DNA of 64,000 bases from NCBI GenBank assembly GCA_964017125.1, contig OZ024902.1:102206682-102270681 (forward strand), read 5' to 3'. The notes under the pieces were generated by a model that saw only the letters and a list, made by a program, of their open reading frames with translations, was not told the origin of the DNA and ran no database searches. Positions 21,146 to 33,436 of this stretch are shown one piece after another. This DNA is from Flabesymbios commensalis (Eukaryota; Annelida; Polychaeta; Terebellida; Flabelligeridae). Position 1 is the first letter of the stretch. Every line of letters begins with the position of its first letter. A program made the position numbers and the translations under genes.

Positions 21146-21524
21146 GTATGTATGAGGCCTAGGCCTACATGAGAAAATGGTCCACGAACATAGGGTGGAT
21201 CAACTTACAACTTACATATTTAAAACCCTTATGGTGTCTAGAAAACATATTTTGATTTTAACAGCTCGAAATTTAGCCCCATGGGTGTTTTTGTTTTTGC
21301 GATATACTATAATAACAGACAATTAAATTTCCGTTCCGATTATATATTACGCATTGCAGTATAATAAGTAGTCGTCTCTCCACATACGCTCAAGCGTGCT
21401 TTTTTATTATAAACAAAATTTTTGTGTGTCATTTTTTATCCACTTGTTTTACATAATTGGTGTGTGATGAATTCAAATCTGTCGGATAACACTCTATATT
21501 TGGCGACCTTCACCTACAAATTAT

Positions 21525-21980
21525 CACAACACAAAATGGCTGCCAAAATGTAAAGAAACCCCGTTATTTTCTATGGTTTATAGCACATGAAGCACAATTG
21601 ATTAATGGTTTCTGAAATATTTTCATTATGCAAGTGGTGTTTTTTATGTCATAGTTCAGATGCATAAACAACGCTTTTATTTGTGTCTTGGCGGTAACCA
21701 TTCAGATGATGGCTACAATTTGCAGCTTATCAGTCGTAAGTGTTAAGATCACGGACACTATGTCGTGATGGTACGCAATGGATTATGGCTGTCACGCTCT
21801 ACTGATCCCCACCCCTGTTCAGCCCAAGTGGCAAAAACATTCTCAGACCCTGACCTTATTATCGGATTGGCCTAATTCTAAATATTTTGCTGAGGGGGAC
21901 TTTTTCTGGTCAACGATACCTCATATGGCCATCGGATTGGTCGACGTATCACCTACCTACATGGCGGTGAGTTTATATAT
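21525..21980 (+). other. Possible first exon or exon-like segment with strong donor
   Basis: An open frame from 21778 runs to a strong donor, GGCG|GTGAGTTT, near 21966. AAATGGCTGCC at about 21535 resembles a YY1-type promoter word. The translated segment (MDYGCHALLIPTPVQP..., ...MAIGLVDVSPTYMA) matches no family I know, and no partner exon was found downstream. It may be chance. Confidence 0.2.
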
Positions 21981-22608
21981 TTCTACCTCCTCCACAATAT
22001 CATATATCGAGACATAGGTTTAATAAATTTAAATATGCACGAGAGACATAGGCTTAGAAAATTGAATTTATCAAATGTGCATTTAAAGGATCTATTAATT
22101 TACAATAATTGTATCGGCCTATTCTCATTGTAGGCTATTTTGCAAGATAGACACGAGATAAAGGATTATAGTTACTAGCTGATTCAACACCTCATTTAGA
22201 CCAGCGCGACCCTCTGTTCGGCGAGAGCGCATTTAAATTGACTAAACTTCTAAAAATGTTCTCCTTCTAGGTCCCTTGCCTACCAGACATATGCAATGAG
22301 CATTGCATGATTCCCATTACCAATGTCTTGACTGGAACCCATAATTACAATGCACAGACATAATTTTTAATGAGAATGTATAAAATATAATGTGGATAAC
22401 ATGTGATACAACTTAAAAGCTTTAAAATCATATCGGTACAGCATATGAGCTGGCTGCTCAGTAGTCTTTAAACAGTGTTTTTTCCATGAAATGTGTGAGG
22501 GGTGAGCAAACTTATGTCCACGGTGTGTACAAACCGTTGACACCATTAATTAAAAGTGAATATATTGTCAGTTTTGTTGAACACGCTTGCACAGATTTAA
22601 GCACTTTT

Positions 22609-22715
22609 CAGCAAACACGACACGTTTAACCAATACTGGTTTAATGTTGGGCCAGCGTCGCAGATGGTGGACCAACATTCTACCAGCATTGGTTTAACGT
22701 GTCGTGTTTGCTGGG
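22609..22715. mobile_element. Palindromic MITE, near-complete copy (CCCAGCAAAC family)
   Basis: The element starts CAGCAAACACGACACGTTTA, and the right side mirrors it to the end (TAACGTGTCGTGTTTGCTGG). The centre is AATGTTGGGCCAGCGTCGCA and GATGGTGGACCAACATT. The whole 107 bp folds as one hairpin. It is non-coding. About sixteen relatives occur in this window, and the TA duplication seen at 57960 suggests a Tc1/mariner-like origin. Confidence 0.85.
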
Positions 22716-23645
22716 TTTACTTTTATTTTGTAATTTATTGTTGTAAATTACAAAATAAGATAATAAAAAGTCAAGTTTAGTTATGTCGCTGTGATATGCA
22801 TATAATAATACATTACAGTCTTGGTAAGGGCAAATGTTAAATTATTAATTTTATTGTTTTGATTAATTGTATCATTTTTATTTTATCAATTCAATTCATT
22901 AGTCATGTTTATTCACTTTATCTTATTTACTTACTTTATTATCACGTTTATTCACTTTATTCATTAAGTTTCTTAAGAAAGTTTTAATTAAGTGTTCACT
23001 ACATATTTTACGTTTTTTCACACCCAGGGAATAACCAAGTCTGTTTTGATCATTGTGAGAATTATGCCCAGGCCTTATGATGCCATCAAATTGTGATCAC
23101 CCCTAAACCCCACTCTTCGGCATCCGATTCGTATCTGCGTATCACAGACCAAATTCCTGCAGGCGCACCTGGCTACACAAAATTAAACTGCAGAAAAAAA
23201 TAAAATTAAACCGCCTAGAATCACATAAGTAACAATAAAGATACACTCCTTCCATGAAGACGACGTCCTGGTGTCTGGACTAAGTCTCTAAGGAAGAAAG
23301 AGTTACAAGAGTGGGGGAATAAGAGGGTAATAAGCATTATAATAAGGAAATAGGAGGAATGAATAAACACATATATATATATTAATAAAATATGTTGAAT
23401 AATTAACTATTGTAGTTGAATAATAATTATAATACATGGAGTCATACTTTAAATAAATACACATACAAATACTTATTATAAGAGTATTGAATATAGTACA
23501 CAACATCACATAGTATAATGAAACTCACGAGAAAAAGCAAAATGTATCTTTAAAACTTGTAAAAGAAAAAGCAAAATGTATCTTTAAAACTTGTAAAATT
23601 TAAGTTCAATTGATTGAAATACGTTACAGCGAAGACGAGACATTA
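22716..23645. other. AT-rich stretch, no gene recognised
   Basis: A short inverted repeat of TTTTGTAATTTATTG follows the MITE at about 22730-22760. A direct duplication of AAAGCAAAATGTATCTTTAA lies near 23535-23595. The minus-strand frame at 23303-23509 is AT-rich and unsupported. Confidence 0.45.
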
Positions 23646-23649
23646 GCCC

Positions 23650-23735
23650 ATTGCTTGTTTAATGCTGGGCCGACGTTTCAGACGGTGGGACAGTATTAAC
23701 CCAGTATTGGGTCAATATGTCTTGTGTTTGCTGGG
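23650..23735. mobile_element. Palindromic MITE, left end eroded
   Basis: TTAATGCTGGGCCGACG, CAGACGGTGGGACAGTATTA and TCTTGTGTTTGCTGGG match the family. The right end is followed by TA. Confidence 0.75.
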
Positions 23736-23809
23736 TATAGACCGTAGTCTGTCTAAAAAAAAAAATTTAAAAGAAATGTTAAGGTCAGTCGCCACATCCC
23801 TAGCAAATA

Positions 23810-23866
23810 CCCAGCAAAAACAAGACCAATGAACCAATGATGGCTTAATGCTGGTCTACTGTCGAG
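23810..23866. mobile_element. Half of a palindromic MITE next to LINE sequence
   Basis: CCCAGCAAAAACAAGACCAA starts after TA, then GGCTTAATGCTGGTC. The right half is missing and the sequence passes straight into antisense LINE coding DNA. Confidence 0.65.
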
Positions 23867-23867
23867 C

Positions 23868-24035
23868 TCTCCCCATCTACCACTACTCTCTGGGTTCTGT
23901 CCAGGAGAAACTTGGTGATCAAGCTGTGAATATTCCCTCTTATGCCATGATGATTTAGCTTTGCCATCAGTCGACGATGGGGGACGGTGTCGAAGGCTTT
24001 GGAAAAGTCCAATATGGCAATGTCTACCCTCTATC
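23868..24035 (-). pseudogene. LINE reverse transcriptase fragment
   Basis: Minus-strand translation gives DIAILDFSKAFDTVPHRRLM, then AKLNHHGIRGNIHSLITKFL and LDRTQRVVVDGESS. This is the fingers/palm part of a non-LTR retrotransposon reverse transcriptase; the first catalytic Asp is in SKAFDTV. Flanking coding sequence is absent or unreadable, so this is a short fossil. It differs from the LINE at 36.6-41 kb, which reads SSAFDTIDH. Confidence 0.75.
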
Positions 24036-24689
24036 AAAGAAATTCCTCTCAAACAATGTACAGCGCCATGGATGTGCAATAAAATCCTGGAAGGTATAAG
24101 GGAGACAGATAAGTCATTGTACAATTTTGAGAAACAAATACCTGCATAGGTTTTAAAACTTTTTGTCTTTTGAGAAATAAATTGTAGGGCTTTATAAAAT
24201 CTGCGTAACGCACATAAAAATATGATAAAATTGAGGAGTGCAAAAATTATTCTACTGATCTTTGGAAGGCTTTTAAAAATGTAGGTATTTCTAAAGCATC
24301 AAAAGGACCATCGAACATTGTTTTGTAAATATTGCAGAAACCACTATTGCAGAAACCTAGTTTCTAAACTGCCTGATATTTCAGGTGGTTTTTGAGGCTC
24401 TTTTATTGACAATCACTATCAGAATAATGGTATAAAACCTAGGCCTAATGCTTTTATTTGTTTACCTGTAGGCCCTGAGTGAAGATGAATTTTTAAAACT
24501 TAGTTTATAGGGAATCTGTCCATTCGCAAAGCGACCGGGTTTAATTGATGGTTTGTCAGCAAGGTTTTAAAAAGATGGTGAGAGTGTAATTATATATTAC
24601 CATTGCTTCACCTCTTGCACACATTTTAAATTTATCTTTACATTAAAGCTGTGTTCTGGATGAAATGCAAACGGCGAGGATTATAGGCT

Positions 24690-24856
24690 ACCAGGCGCGG
24701 ATCTAGAGGGGTGGGCGCAGGGGCGCACACCCACCCCTTTTAGCGCCAAATTCTTTAAAAAGCCTCCTAAATGGGCAAAAAAAATATTGGGGGCGAGCCC
24801 CCGGACCACCTGCGCCCACTCCTTTTTCAAATCCTGTATCCGTCCCTGTATACATA
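24690..24856. mobile_element. GGATC-ended GC-rich MITE
   Basis: Left end CAGGCGCGGATCTAGAGG, right end (inverted) ACAGGGACGGATACAGG. Inside, GGGGCGCACACCCACCCC and GGGGGCGAGCCCCC pair. This is a common short non-autonomous element type in aquatic animals, and the frames in it are incidental. Confidence 0.65.
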
Positions 24857-25039
24857 CCCCTTTAAAAAGAAATCTCAAACTGACCCTGTCGTGGTAACAA
24901 TCGTCCAGTGTCATATTCTTATTATTGTCTCTAAAATTTTAGAAAGGGTTACTTAATACAATCAAGTTGAATCACACATGAAATCAGAAATTTATTTTAT
25001 TCATTTTAATCGGATTTCAGGAGCTCTTTTTCAACTGAC

Positions 25040-26345
25040 ACTTGTCTGACTGGTATCAGGTTGTCTCGGCCTCTTACCTGTTCGGCCCCTCCTGTTCGGC
25101 CCCTTACCCATTCGGCCCTTTACCGGTTTGGCCCCCTAATTACAATGCTTCCCCTGGCCTGTCAGTCACTGAGTCAGCGTCGTCAGAGCGTTACCCGTTT
25201 GCCCCCCTACCGTGATACATACAGCTATACTATAGGCCTACTACTACTACACTGAACCGCTACACACAACTTCAAGTGGCTGAAAATTACTTGTCCGAAC
25301 AGCCTGCTCATCTGCTCCTAGGCCTACATTGTGAAAACAGGCCGGAATAATACCAGATAACATACAACCTAATCATTAAAATTGTGTATCCTAATTATGT
25401 TCAGCCCCAGCCCTAGAACAATCTAGAACAAATCAGAAAGTCCAGAAATTACAGAAAAAATGCTGTAGTAAGTGAGTTGAAACGTCGTGAAGTTTTAGAA
25501 CAACCCTTCCAATGTTAGTTCAATTTACTGTTAAATTATTGATTCTTTGTACCACGAATTTACCATTTCTATCCTTACGTTTGGCTCCCAAGCATTGCTT
25601 GTTCGGCCCCTAAGTAGGCCCCTACGTACATTCTACCTGTTCGGCCCCCTATAATGAACAGGTCTATCGCGTTGGAAACTAGAACTGATATAATATTATG
25701 ACCCTTTATATAGGCATTAAACATATTTACTTATCTGTGAATCCTTTAAAATTATACAATAATTCACAATTTGTAAACGAATGAAGCAGGTCATTTCACC
25801 TTAAAGCACGATCAGATTATCGCGTGTGTAGACATTGCTGCGATTATTATCATTTCATATATTTTGAATCAACTAATTTTAAAAATATTTCCGCTCTTTC
25901 TTACATTGATATTATAAAAATCATATTGATTTGAAGTACCCAGTTTTTATTGGTAAGCGAGTTCACAGCTTACTAATCTATCACTCACAGTTTCATTCCA
26001 AGCTTTCACTCCAGCCTCCACAACTCACCAGTTGTCATCTGCTCGTAGTAACACTCACCTTCTCCGAGGTATCGCTCTGTTAACAGCTCAACTTGTGTCA
26101 TCTGTACAGGGTTGGCCTACTGCTCACGGAGTGTCTATTTATGTCTATTTATGTCAACTGTATATATATGTTTATGCATGTCTGAGTAACACGGATGAAG
26201 TGACGAACAAGTCGGTGACTATATATAGTGACATATGTATAGGCCTACCTACTACTACTAGGGGGCCGAACGGGTCAGAGGCCGAACGGGAAAGGGGCCG
26301 AACAGGAAAGGGGCCGGAACGACTGGCATTCGTCTGACTTATGCT
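25040..26345. mobile_element. Element edged by inverted GTTCGGCCCC arrays
   Basis: At 25066-25136, units like CTTACCTGTTCGGCCCC repeat with a 16-18 bp period. At 26260-26315 the reverse complement (GGGGCCGAACGGGAAAG...) appears. The outer flanks pair too: TTGTCTGACTGGTATCAGG against CATTCGTCTGACTTATG. Single units lie at about 25605 and 25640. The 1.3-kb interior, with CCTACTACTAC near both ends, has no convincing coding frame. Probably a non-autonomous foldback element. Confidence 0.6.
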
Positions 26346-27110
26346 ACCTGACTGATCAGATACGTTTTCAAATGAACAGAGGTTTTATACTGGGATGATT
26401 ATGATCCCCACAACATTGTGAAAATCTGCAGCTCAGGGGGGAAAACCCCTCTGACCCTCCCCCTGTGTACGCCTGCAGAAAATTGAACATTAACCATGCT
26501 TACTTTGGGGGATAAAATATAATTATTTTTAGGAAATACAATTATTTTGAAGAATTCCGTTATTTCCAATCACCCTTATAAACATTTGCATGTCATGTGA
26601 TCCAAGACACCATACAAAATCAAAATGGTGAACGCTTGTCCCACGTCAGACTATCAATATTATTCTATTTAAGCTGTCGTAGACTATATTACATGACACT
26701 TACGTTTCATAAACTTAATCAACTTCAGTTGCTTCGTAAACTTCACAACTACATGTAGATTATAGCAAAAAAATGATTTCGGATTTTATTTTATTAGGGT
26801 AAGACTACTGAGACTGAGTACTGTCGGACTGCACAGTTAAACTTAAAGGGACCCCTTGGGATGAGACATTTTCAATGTTGTCATTTTTGAAAATGGAACT
26901 TATATGAAGCCATATAGCCTACTGATCTTAACTAAAAATACAAAAAAGTCAAGGTCAAGGTCGTATATTGCCATGTAAACAAAACAAGTCAGCAATATGC
27001 AGCACTTCATACCACATATTCCCACGTCTTGGCCGAGGAGATCAAAGCAATCGCCGCTAATTGGTGTCTGATTGGTGTCTTATAGTCAGGACATGAGGTG
27101 ATACACCTGC
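26345..27110. other. Stretch without gene
   Basis: Contains CAGGGGGGAAAACCCCTCTG near 26434 (a small palindrome in MITE-like GC-rich sequence ending GTGTACGCC). The rest is AT-rich DNA in which nothing is recognised. Confidence 0.4.
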
Positions 27111-27185
27111 AACACTTATTGTCTGCCCAACGCTGGGCCGACGGCATCAACATGTGGCCCAGTGCTGTAGGAACATTCAATCGTC
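27111..27185. mobile_element. Degenerate palindromic MITE
   Basis: TCTGCCCAACGCTGGGCCGA, CGGCATCAACATGTGGCCCA and GTGCTGTAGGAAC correspond to the centre of the CCCAGCAAAC family. The ends have decayed. Confidence 0.5.
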
Positions 27186-27840
27186 CTTCAGCATGTGTTT
27201 AGGTATACAGAAAGTTTGTTTGGGTTTTAAGCGGTTTCATGGAAATATTAATAAGAAATATTTATAAAAATCTAAAAACTCTAAAAAATTAAATCATGAT
27301 CTGGGGGATACACTACTTCATTACAAAACTAAAAACGAAAATTGATGTCATCCCAAGGGGCTGCTTTGACTTGAGTCTTAAAATAATTATATTTGTTCCC
27401 CTAAAGTCCCTTAAAGTACACCCTGTACTTCAAAGTATGCCCTCAGTATAACAGATATAAAGCCTACTAGCCCTTAGTGATTTTTACTGGCCTCGGGCCA
27501 GTGTTAGTGGCGATGCCTGCTTGATTATCAATGTTCAGAAATAAACCATTCAACCAATAACATCTTAAGTTGCAACGGAGTAATAAAATAACAAATGAGT
27601 ACCCATTTGTGAAAGTGAAGCTCAGGGTGTACTTAGATCGAAGTACGGACATACCTCAATCTAAGTACTTACTTCAGAGGAACTCAGGAAGTACGTACTT
27701 TAATCTGCGGTCAGCCCCCACCTGATGACGGCCAGTAATCATTATAGTGTAGAGGGAGTTCGGTACACAATAACATCAGCGTGAGATTCTGAGCTTTTCT
27801 ATATCTATGATATCGACAACGGAAACAAGCAAGCTTTGTC

Positions 27841-28277
27841 CCACGGTGGAGGATCATGATGGTCCAAAATGAAAGTTAACTTTTCGTTATCCAGTCATTC
27901 AATTCTCAAGCGATTGTCACAAAATTTATCAACCCTTATTATCTAGTCATTTGGCAACAACCCTGAAAATTTCGAGAAATTCTAATTTAGTATTTCAAAA
28001 GTTATTCCATTCGACATGTAACGTCATTCTGAGAATAAATCGGACTGAAGGTAATGGGTTTATACATGTTATAGAGGAGCATCATAAATAGACATTTATT
28101 TATTTATGTCACATGGTCTAACTTTTGAACTATCCAATATTTTTTTATGAAATTTTCAGGATCGATACCAAATGACTAGAAAATAGGTTTTACAAAATTT
28201 CATGAAAATCGCTTGAGAATTGACTGACTGGATACTAAAAAGCTAAATTTCATTTTGGACCATCTGCCACCGTCGGA
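27841..28277. repeat. Palindromic repeat of about 435 bp, complete
   Basis: The outer arms are GTCCCACGGTGGAGG...GGTCCAAAATGAAAG and CATTTTGGACCATCTGCCACC. Further in, GTCATTCAATTCTCAAGCGA pairs with TCGCTTGAGAATTGACTGAC. The centre holds ATTCGACATGTAACG against TCACATGGTCTAACTTTT. This is the best-preserved of three family members (19268, 29165). Non-coding. Confidence 0.75.
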
Positions 28278-28504
28278 CAGACTGTAGACTAGGCCTATGC
28301 ATAATTAGGTACGTTGAAGACGTCATTTTGGTATTTTTTTCGTGTTTTTTTTCAGGATTTATGTGAATTTGTGATACACTGCAATAAACACTGATAAAAG
28401 ACATATTTTTATTTGTTTGTTTGTTATTTTTGCTCACTATTACTGGTAGAAATGAAGCCATCATTGTATAATTAAAGAGTTATTTGTTTTAAATGGCACT
28501 TTTA

Positions 28505-28900
28505 TCACCTGTTCTGGTGATGCAAGCTCTCGCCTTTAATTTCATGATAGCTGCAACAAATGCTTGAATAGGTAAGTGGAACAGGCATGCTGTGACCCCT
28601 TCCAGTCTTTCCCAATAACGTCAGACTGACTGGACATGTCTGGTAAAACAGAGGCAGATTCTGCAAAATATCCAACCACATCAGACCTACTATTGTCAAG
28701 TTTTTGTTTTAGGTTCTTTTTTATAGTCTCCTCAGGTAAAAATAGACTATTGACCACCTAAAAAAATGCAAAAAATGAAAATAGACTATGTCCACTGCCC
28801 TATAAGGAAGTTCTGGAGGGCATCATTAAGACTGTTTGGACAGAACAATGTGGGAATCTCAAAGAAAGGAGATACCTGGGGAAGGCTGCACTAGTTTACC
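28505..28900 (-). pseudogene. Unknown coding remnant, inverted partner at 30007-30195
   Basis: The minus strand has an open frame from about 28757 to a TGA at about 28545, ending ...DWKGSQHACSTYLFKHLLQLS. A T-rich tract ending in AG precedes GTGGTCAATAGTC and looks like a splice acceptor. The plus strand at 30110-30170 carries a diverged copy of the same frame end (KGPQHACDAYLFKYLLQQL, then TGA). Both also share AATGATG.CCTC..GA.CTTCC and ATAGGGCAGTGGACA. Frame conservation suggests a once-coding repeat. The family is not recognised. Confidence 0.4.
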
Positions 28901-28959
28901 CAGGGTAAAACCTGAGTGAAGTTTTGTTTGCCTACCCAACCAAGATCATGTGGAGCCTT

Positions 28960-29165
28960 TAAGTGCAGTTTTGGTTAAATAACTGGAATATAAACATACT
29001 TTTCTTTTCTAACAATCAAAAATCCTCACAGATATGAGGCAAATAGGTGGTGAAGACGTATACATTGTAGGTAAGTCAGCGAATTGCCATTTAACCTCGA
29101 ACTGGGCACAGTTAAAGTCCCTGGCAGGACAGCTGCTGTATACACAATTCAGTGCCGTAGGCTGG
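28960..29165 (+). repeat. Dispersed repeat, copy without the hAT-like insert
   Basis: GTGCAGTTTTGGTTAAATAA, ATACTTTTCTTTTCTAACAA, GTGAAGACGTATACATTGTA and CTGGCAGGACAGCTGCTGTA are collinear with 16255-16650 but uninterrupted. It runs directly into the palindromic repeat that follows. Confidence 0.75.
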
Positions 29166-29525
29166 TCAGCGCTAGCATCAACCCTGAAAATGTCGCGAAA
29201 TTCCATTTAACATTTCACATGTTTCAAGACAAAAGTTAGAGTTAGACCATTTGACATGTAACGCAATTCTGAGAATAAACCGAAATGAAGTTATTGGATT
29301 TATACATGTTATAGGGGAGCGTCATAAATAGACATATTTCCTAGGCCTACATGTCATATGGTCTAACTTTTGAACTGTGCAATATTTTTTTACGAAATAT
29401 TCAGGATCGATGCCAAATGACTAGAAAATAGGGTTTACAAAATTTCATGAAAATCGCTTGAGAATTGACTGACTGGATACCGAAAAGCTATCTTTCTTTC
29501 TGGACCATCCTCCACTGTCGGACAG
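29165..29525. repeat. Palindromic repeat, left arm truncated
   Basis: From ATCAACCCTGAAAATGTCGC onward it follows 27960-28277 closely (TTATACATGTTATAGGGGAG, ATGGTCTAACTTTTGAACTG, GCTTGAGAATTGACTGACTG, GGACCATCCTCCACTGTCGG). The outer left arm is missing, replaced by the dispersed repeat at 28960-29165. Confidence 0.75.
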
Positions 29526-29914
29526 ACTATAGCACTGCAGGTCATTCATGAATTTCACCTGCTGCCACTGCCAGCCTGCTCACACACAGTTCAGTCACAT
29601 TCACCTCTGCTCAGACTCACACAGTGACACTGATGGGTACATTGATCACATCAATTTTTAAATTGTCCAATAAAATTATGCTGACCCTTTTTTCGTAACT
29701 GCCGACATGCTAAAAATTGAAAAACTTTAAAGAAATATTCAACCATATTCCACTGTTCTCACTGAGCAAGAAAAATGTTGAGAAAAAGTTTCTTTTGTAC
29801 CTCCTTGGCGATAATAAAGGTTTCCGTCATTCAGGGTGGCTGTGGGCGATAAAATGTGAAAACTGAATGATGGAGGGGTACAATTGAAACTCTTTCCCCA
29901 TTTTGTCAAATCTG

Positions 29915-30006
29915 AATAATTTTCACTCACTTGAAGTTGTGGATCGCGTCTGCGAGACACAACATGGAAAGAGTAAAAATTTCAATTAAATAATTTGGCA
30001 GATAAA
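29915..30006. mobile_element. CTTGAAGTTGTG foldback with one TTAA end
   Basis: TTTTCACTCACTTGAAGTTG and the inverse CACAACATGGAAAGAGTAAA form the hairpin. The right end reads AAAGGG before TTAA. No matching left end was found. Same family as 5423-5638. Confidence 0.55.
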
Positions 30007-30195
30007 GGGTTAATGATGGCCTCTGGAGCTTCCTCATAGGGCAGTGGACACAGTTTTTTTTTCATTACTTATGTTTTTTACAAAAATTAACCTGTGTAAA
30101 AAATGTATCAGAAGGGGCCACAGCATGCCTGTGACGCTTACCTCTTCAAGTATCTGTTGCAACAATTATGAAATTAAAGGCAAGAGCTAGTATAG
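30007..30195 (+). pseudogene. Second copy of the unknown coding remnant
   Basis: A plus-strand frame with KGPQHACDAYLFKYLLQQL is followed by TGA and AAATTAAAGGC, as in the minus-strand copy at 28505-28900. It starts right at the TTAA border of the preceding MITE. Unknown family. Confidence 0.4.
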
Positions 30196-30537
30196 ACTAG
30201 AATAAAGTGTTCATTTCAGACTGTGGGATTGTGGGATTAGCACACAATCTGTAGATTAGGTGCAGTTTCATTCATAGTAGTGGGCCTTGTTGGTGTTGGC
30301 GCACTGAAATCACTATCATGGGTCATGGGCCACATGCCTGCAATTCTGGCCCAATATTAAAACAACATTGGCTCAAAGACTCACACATCGACTCACACAT
30401 GATTGTGTGTATCATATACCTTGACGTTTGAGCACAGAAGCGCACACACACCTAGAATTATTCAAGATTTTGGTACAATAAAAAGTAAGCACCTGGATCA
30501 AGTATGCATGATGCTGACAGACATGGAGAATAAAAAT

Positions 30538-30670
30538 TTAACCTTACAGCGCGTTGATAGACTTTAGTCATCAGAATCTGACGTCTGTACAGTAGATGTC
30601 AGATTCTGACGACTAAAGTCGATCCTCGCACTGTAAGAGTAAAAATATTTCTAATGGCCGTAGATTAAAT
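30538..30670. mobile_element. Foldback element with CAGAATCTGACGTC arms
   Basis: TTACAGCGCGTTGATAGACT and TAGTCATCAGAATCTGACGT are followed by the inverse GTCAGATTCTGACGACTAAA and GCACTGTAAG. ATTTCTAATGGCCGTAGATT then matches the sequence after the foldback at 5980-6240. Confidence 0.65.
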
Positions 30671-31707
30671 TACTGATACTGTACGGCCTTGTCAATCAGC
30701 GGCTTTTGTGTTGCATGTGGTCCGATCCGAGTTAACCATGGCAGCCCATGCCATCAATTATTGCGTCATGGTTCCCAACATTCGTTTCACACCCCATCAA
30801 CCGAGTCAGGACCCCTCTGGATCCGCCAATTGCTGTCCTTTGTGCCATTTGTATTGATTTTTAACGCTCTTGATTGATTTAATATATTATTTAGTTTTGA
30901 CACTATAGGAATATGACTTTTTCTCTGTCGTAGAACTCTGCTTGTGAATGCTGGTGCAGTACTTAACTTCAAATTGTAAGTTCCTTTGTTATCATCGTAA
31001 TAAATAATTCCAAGTTTATAAATTTAATATGCTATTATGTGATCACTAAACCATTAGAATAAATAATTCCAAGTGTATTTATTTAATAGACTATTATACA
31101 TGTTATACATATACATGTAATATATGTATAAATAAGCAAAATGATATGAAATAGAATTATTTGATATGAAATAGAATTATTTCCTTAAAAAATTTACGAA
31201 AATTTTGTTCTTTAAGAAAAAGACGTCAAGAAGATGGGTTTGGTGACAGAGAGCCCTCAACTGGTAAGATATTGATAATAAATCATTTTATTAGCTTTTG
31301 GGCAGGATCGATTTTAAAAAATGCTGAAGGCTACCATTTTGGAAAACAAATTAATACAGTACCTTAACATTGTATTGGTAATGCTATTAAAAAAATCATT
31401 CAACCAGCTGAAAAAAAAGTTGTGAGGTATTTTTTTAATGGGATAGGCAATTATCAATATTTTGCATAAAAAATGATAATAAAAGTTGCCTCTCCAGTTT
31501 TAAAAAAACAAACTTTTTGTTGGTGGAGGGGTGATTTTTTTATCGGGTGATGGAGGTGGAATTGGAGCGGCTAAGGCTTTTAGTGTTTTCGCTGAAGTCA
31601 TTGATGGTTTTTGTGTTTTTTTCTAGAAAAATAGTTCACATAGATAGTTGTAAACTATTACTTATTATTGAATTATCAACATTGAACATAGAATAAAGTA
31701 TAATAAA

Positions 31708-31970
31708 CCTTTCAAGTCGGAATTTACCTTTGTCATCGTCATCCACTAGAAGCCGCGAATTGCTGTCGCAATTCGCGAATTGCTGTCGCAATTCTCGCCT
31801 TGTAGTGGACAAAGATGAGTTAAAGTGGGTGAAAAATTGAAGAAAATTGCTTTGTATTGGTAAACCAGTTTCATGGAAATTTTTATTCTAAAACCCTTGG
31901 TTGTAGGAAAAATAAGTCTGTTTTTAAGGATGTAGAATGATGCTATAATGCATTGTGAAGGCTTGAAGGG
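31708..31970. mobile_element. TTAA-type MITE with duplicated hairpin
   Basis: Left end CCTTTCAAGTCGG after TAAA, right end GGCTTGAAGGG before TTAA. ACCTTTGTCATCGTCATCCACTA pairs with TAGTGGACAAAGATGAGTT further right. The centre (31754-31794) contains the palindromic word GCGAATTGCTGTCGCAATTC twice in tandem. Confidence 0.65.
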
Positions 31971-32186
31971 TTAATAATGATGACTTATTGACTGTACATA
32001 TCCAGTAGATAGCTGCTGTGATATTCAAGAAAATGCCAGACTATTTGTATTAGTTCTTGTGAACAGATTATCTCAAGAACCGCTGGTCTGAATCACTTGT
32101 GATTTTGTATGTAGGCACAACTCTACATAGAGTTTTTGGTATGATGTTACCTCAATAAAAAAATGGCACCGTTTTTGTTGATTTAT

Positions 32187-32187
32187 A

Positions 32188-32265
<78 letters not shown>
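32187..32265. repeat. (TA)n microsatellite, about 80 bp
   Basis: An almost pure TA run with one C near the left border. Likely length-variable between individuals and prone to assembly error. Confidence 0.95.
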
Positions 32266-32266
<1 letters not shown>

Positions 32267-32269
32267 CAA

Positions 32270-33140
<871 letters not shown>

Positions 33141-33141
33141 T

Positions 33142-33436
33142 AGTCCGAGCTTGACGTGAACAGCTTGGTTCAACGTCCCGAATATATTCGTCAATACATT
33201 TTTTTCTTTACACTTTTTAAAACGCAACTATTCGATGTAGCGACATGAACGTTAGATTTGACTTGTTCATAAGGACTGTTTCTCAGAAGAGTCAGCCGTT
33301 TCGCAGACACGACACCACTCTTTCCGCAAATTAGGACACACACATTGTTGCAATAAACTTAATAAGCTCCTGGCCTCCGGCAGGGCCTAATAAACTAGTC
33401 TGAGCTTGACGTGAACAGCATGGTTCAACATCAGAG
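33142..33436. repeat. Direct repeats 256 bp apart
   Basis: A 39-base block with CGAGCTTGACGTGAACAGC and TGGTTCAAC occurs at 33142 and 33398 with only a few differences. Between them is a GC-richer patch with CTCCTGGCCTCCGGCAGG. It could be short terminal direct repeats or a local duplication. Confidence 0.6.
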
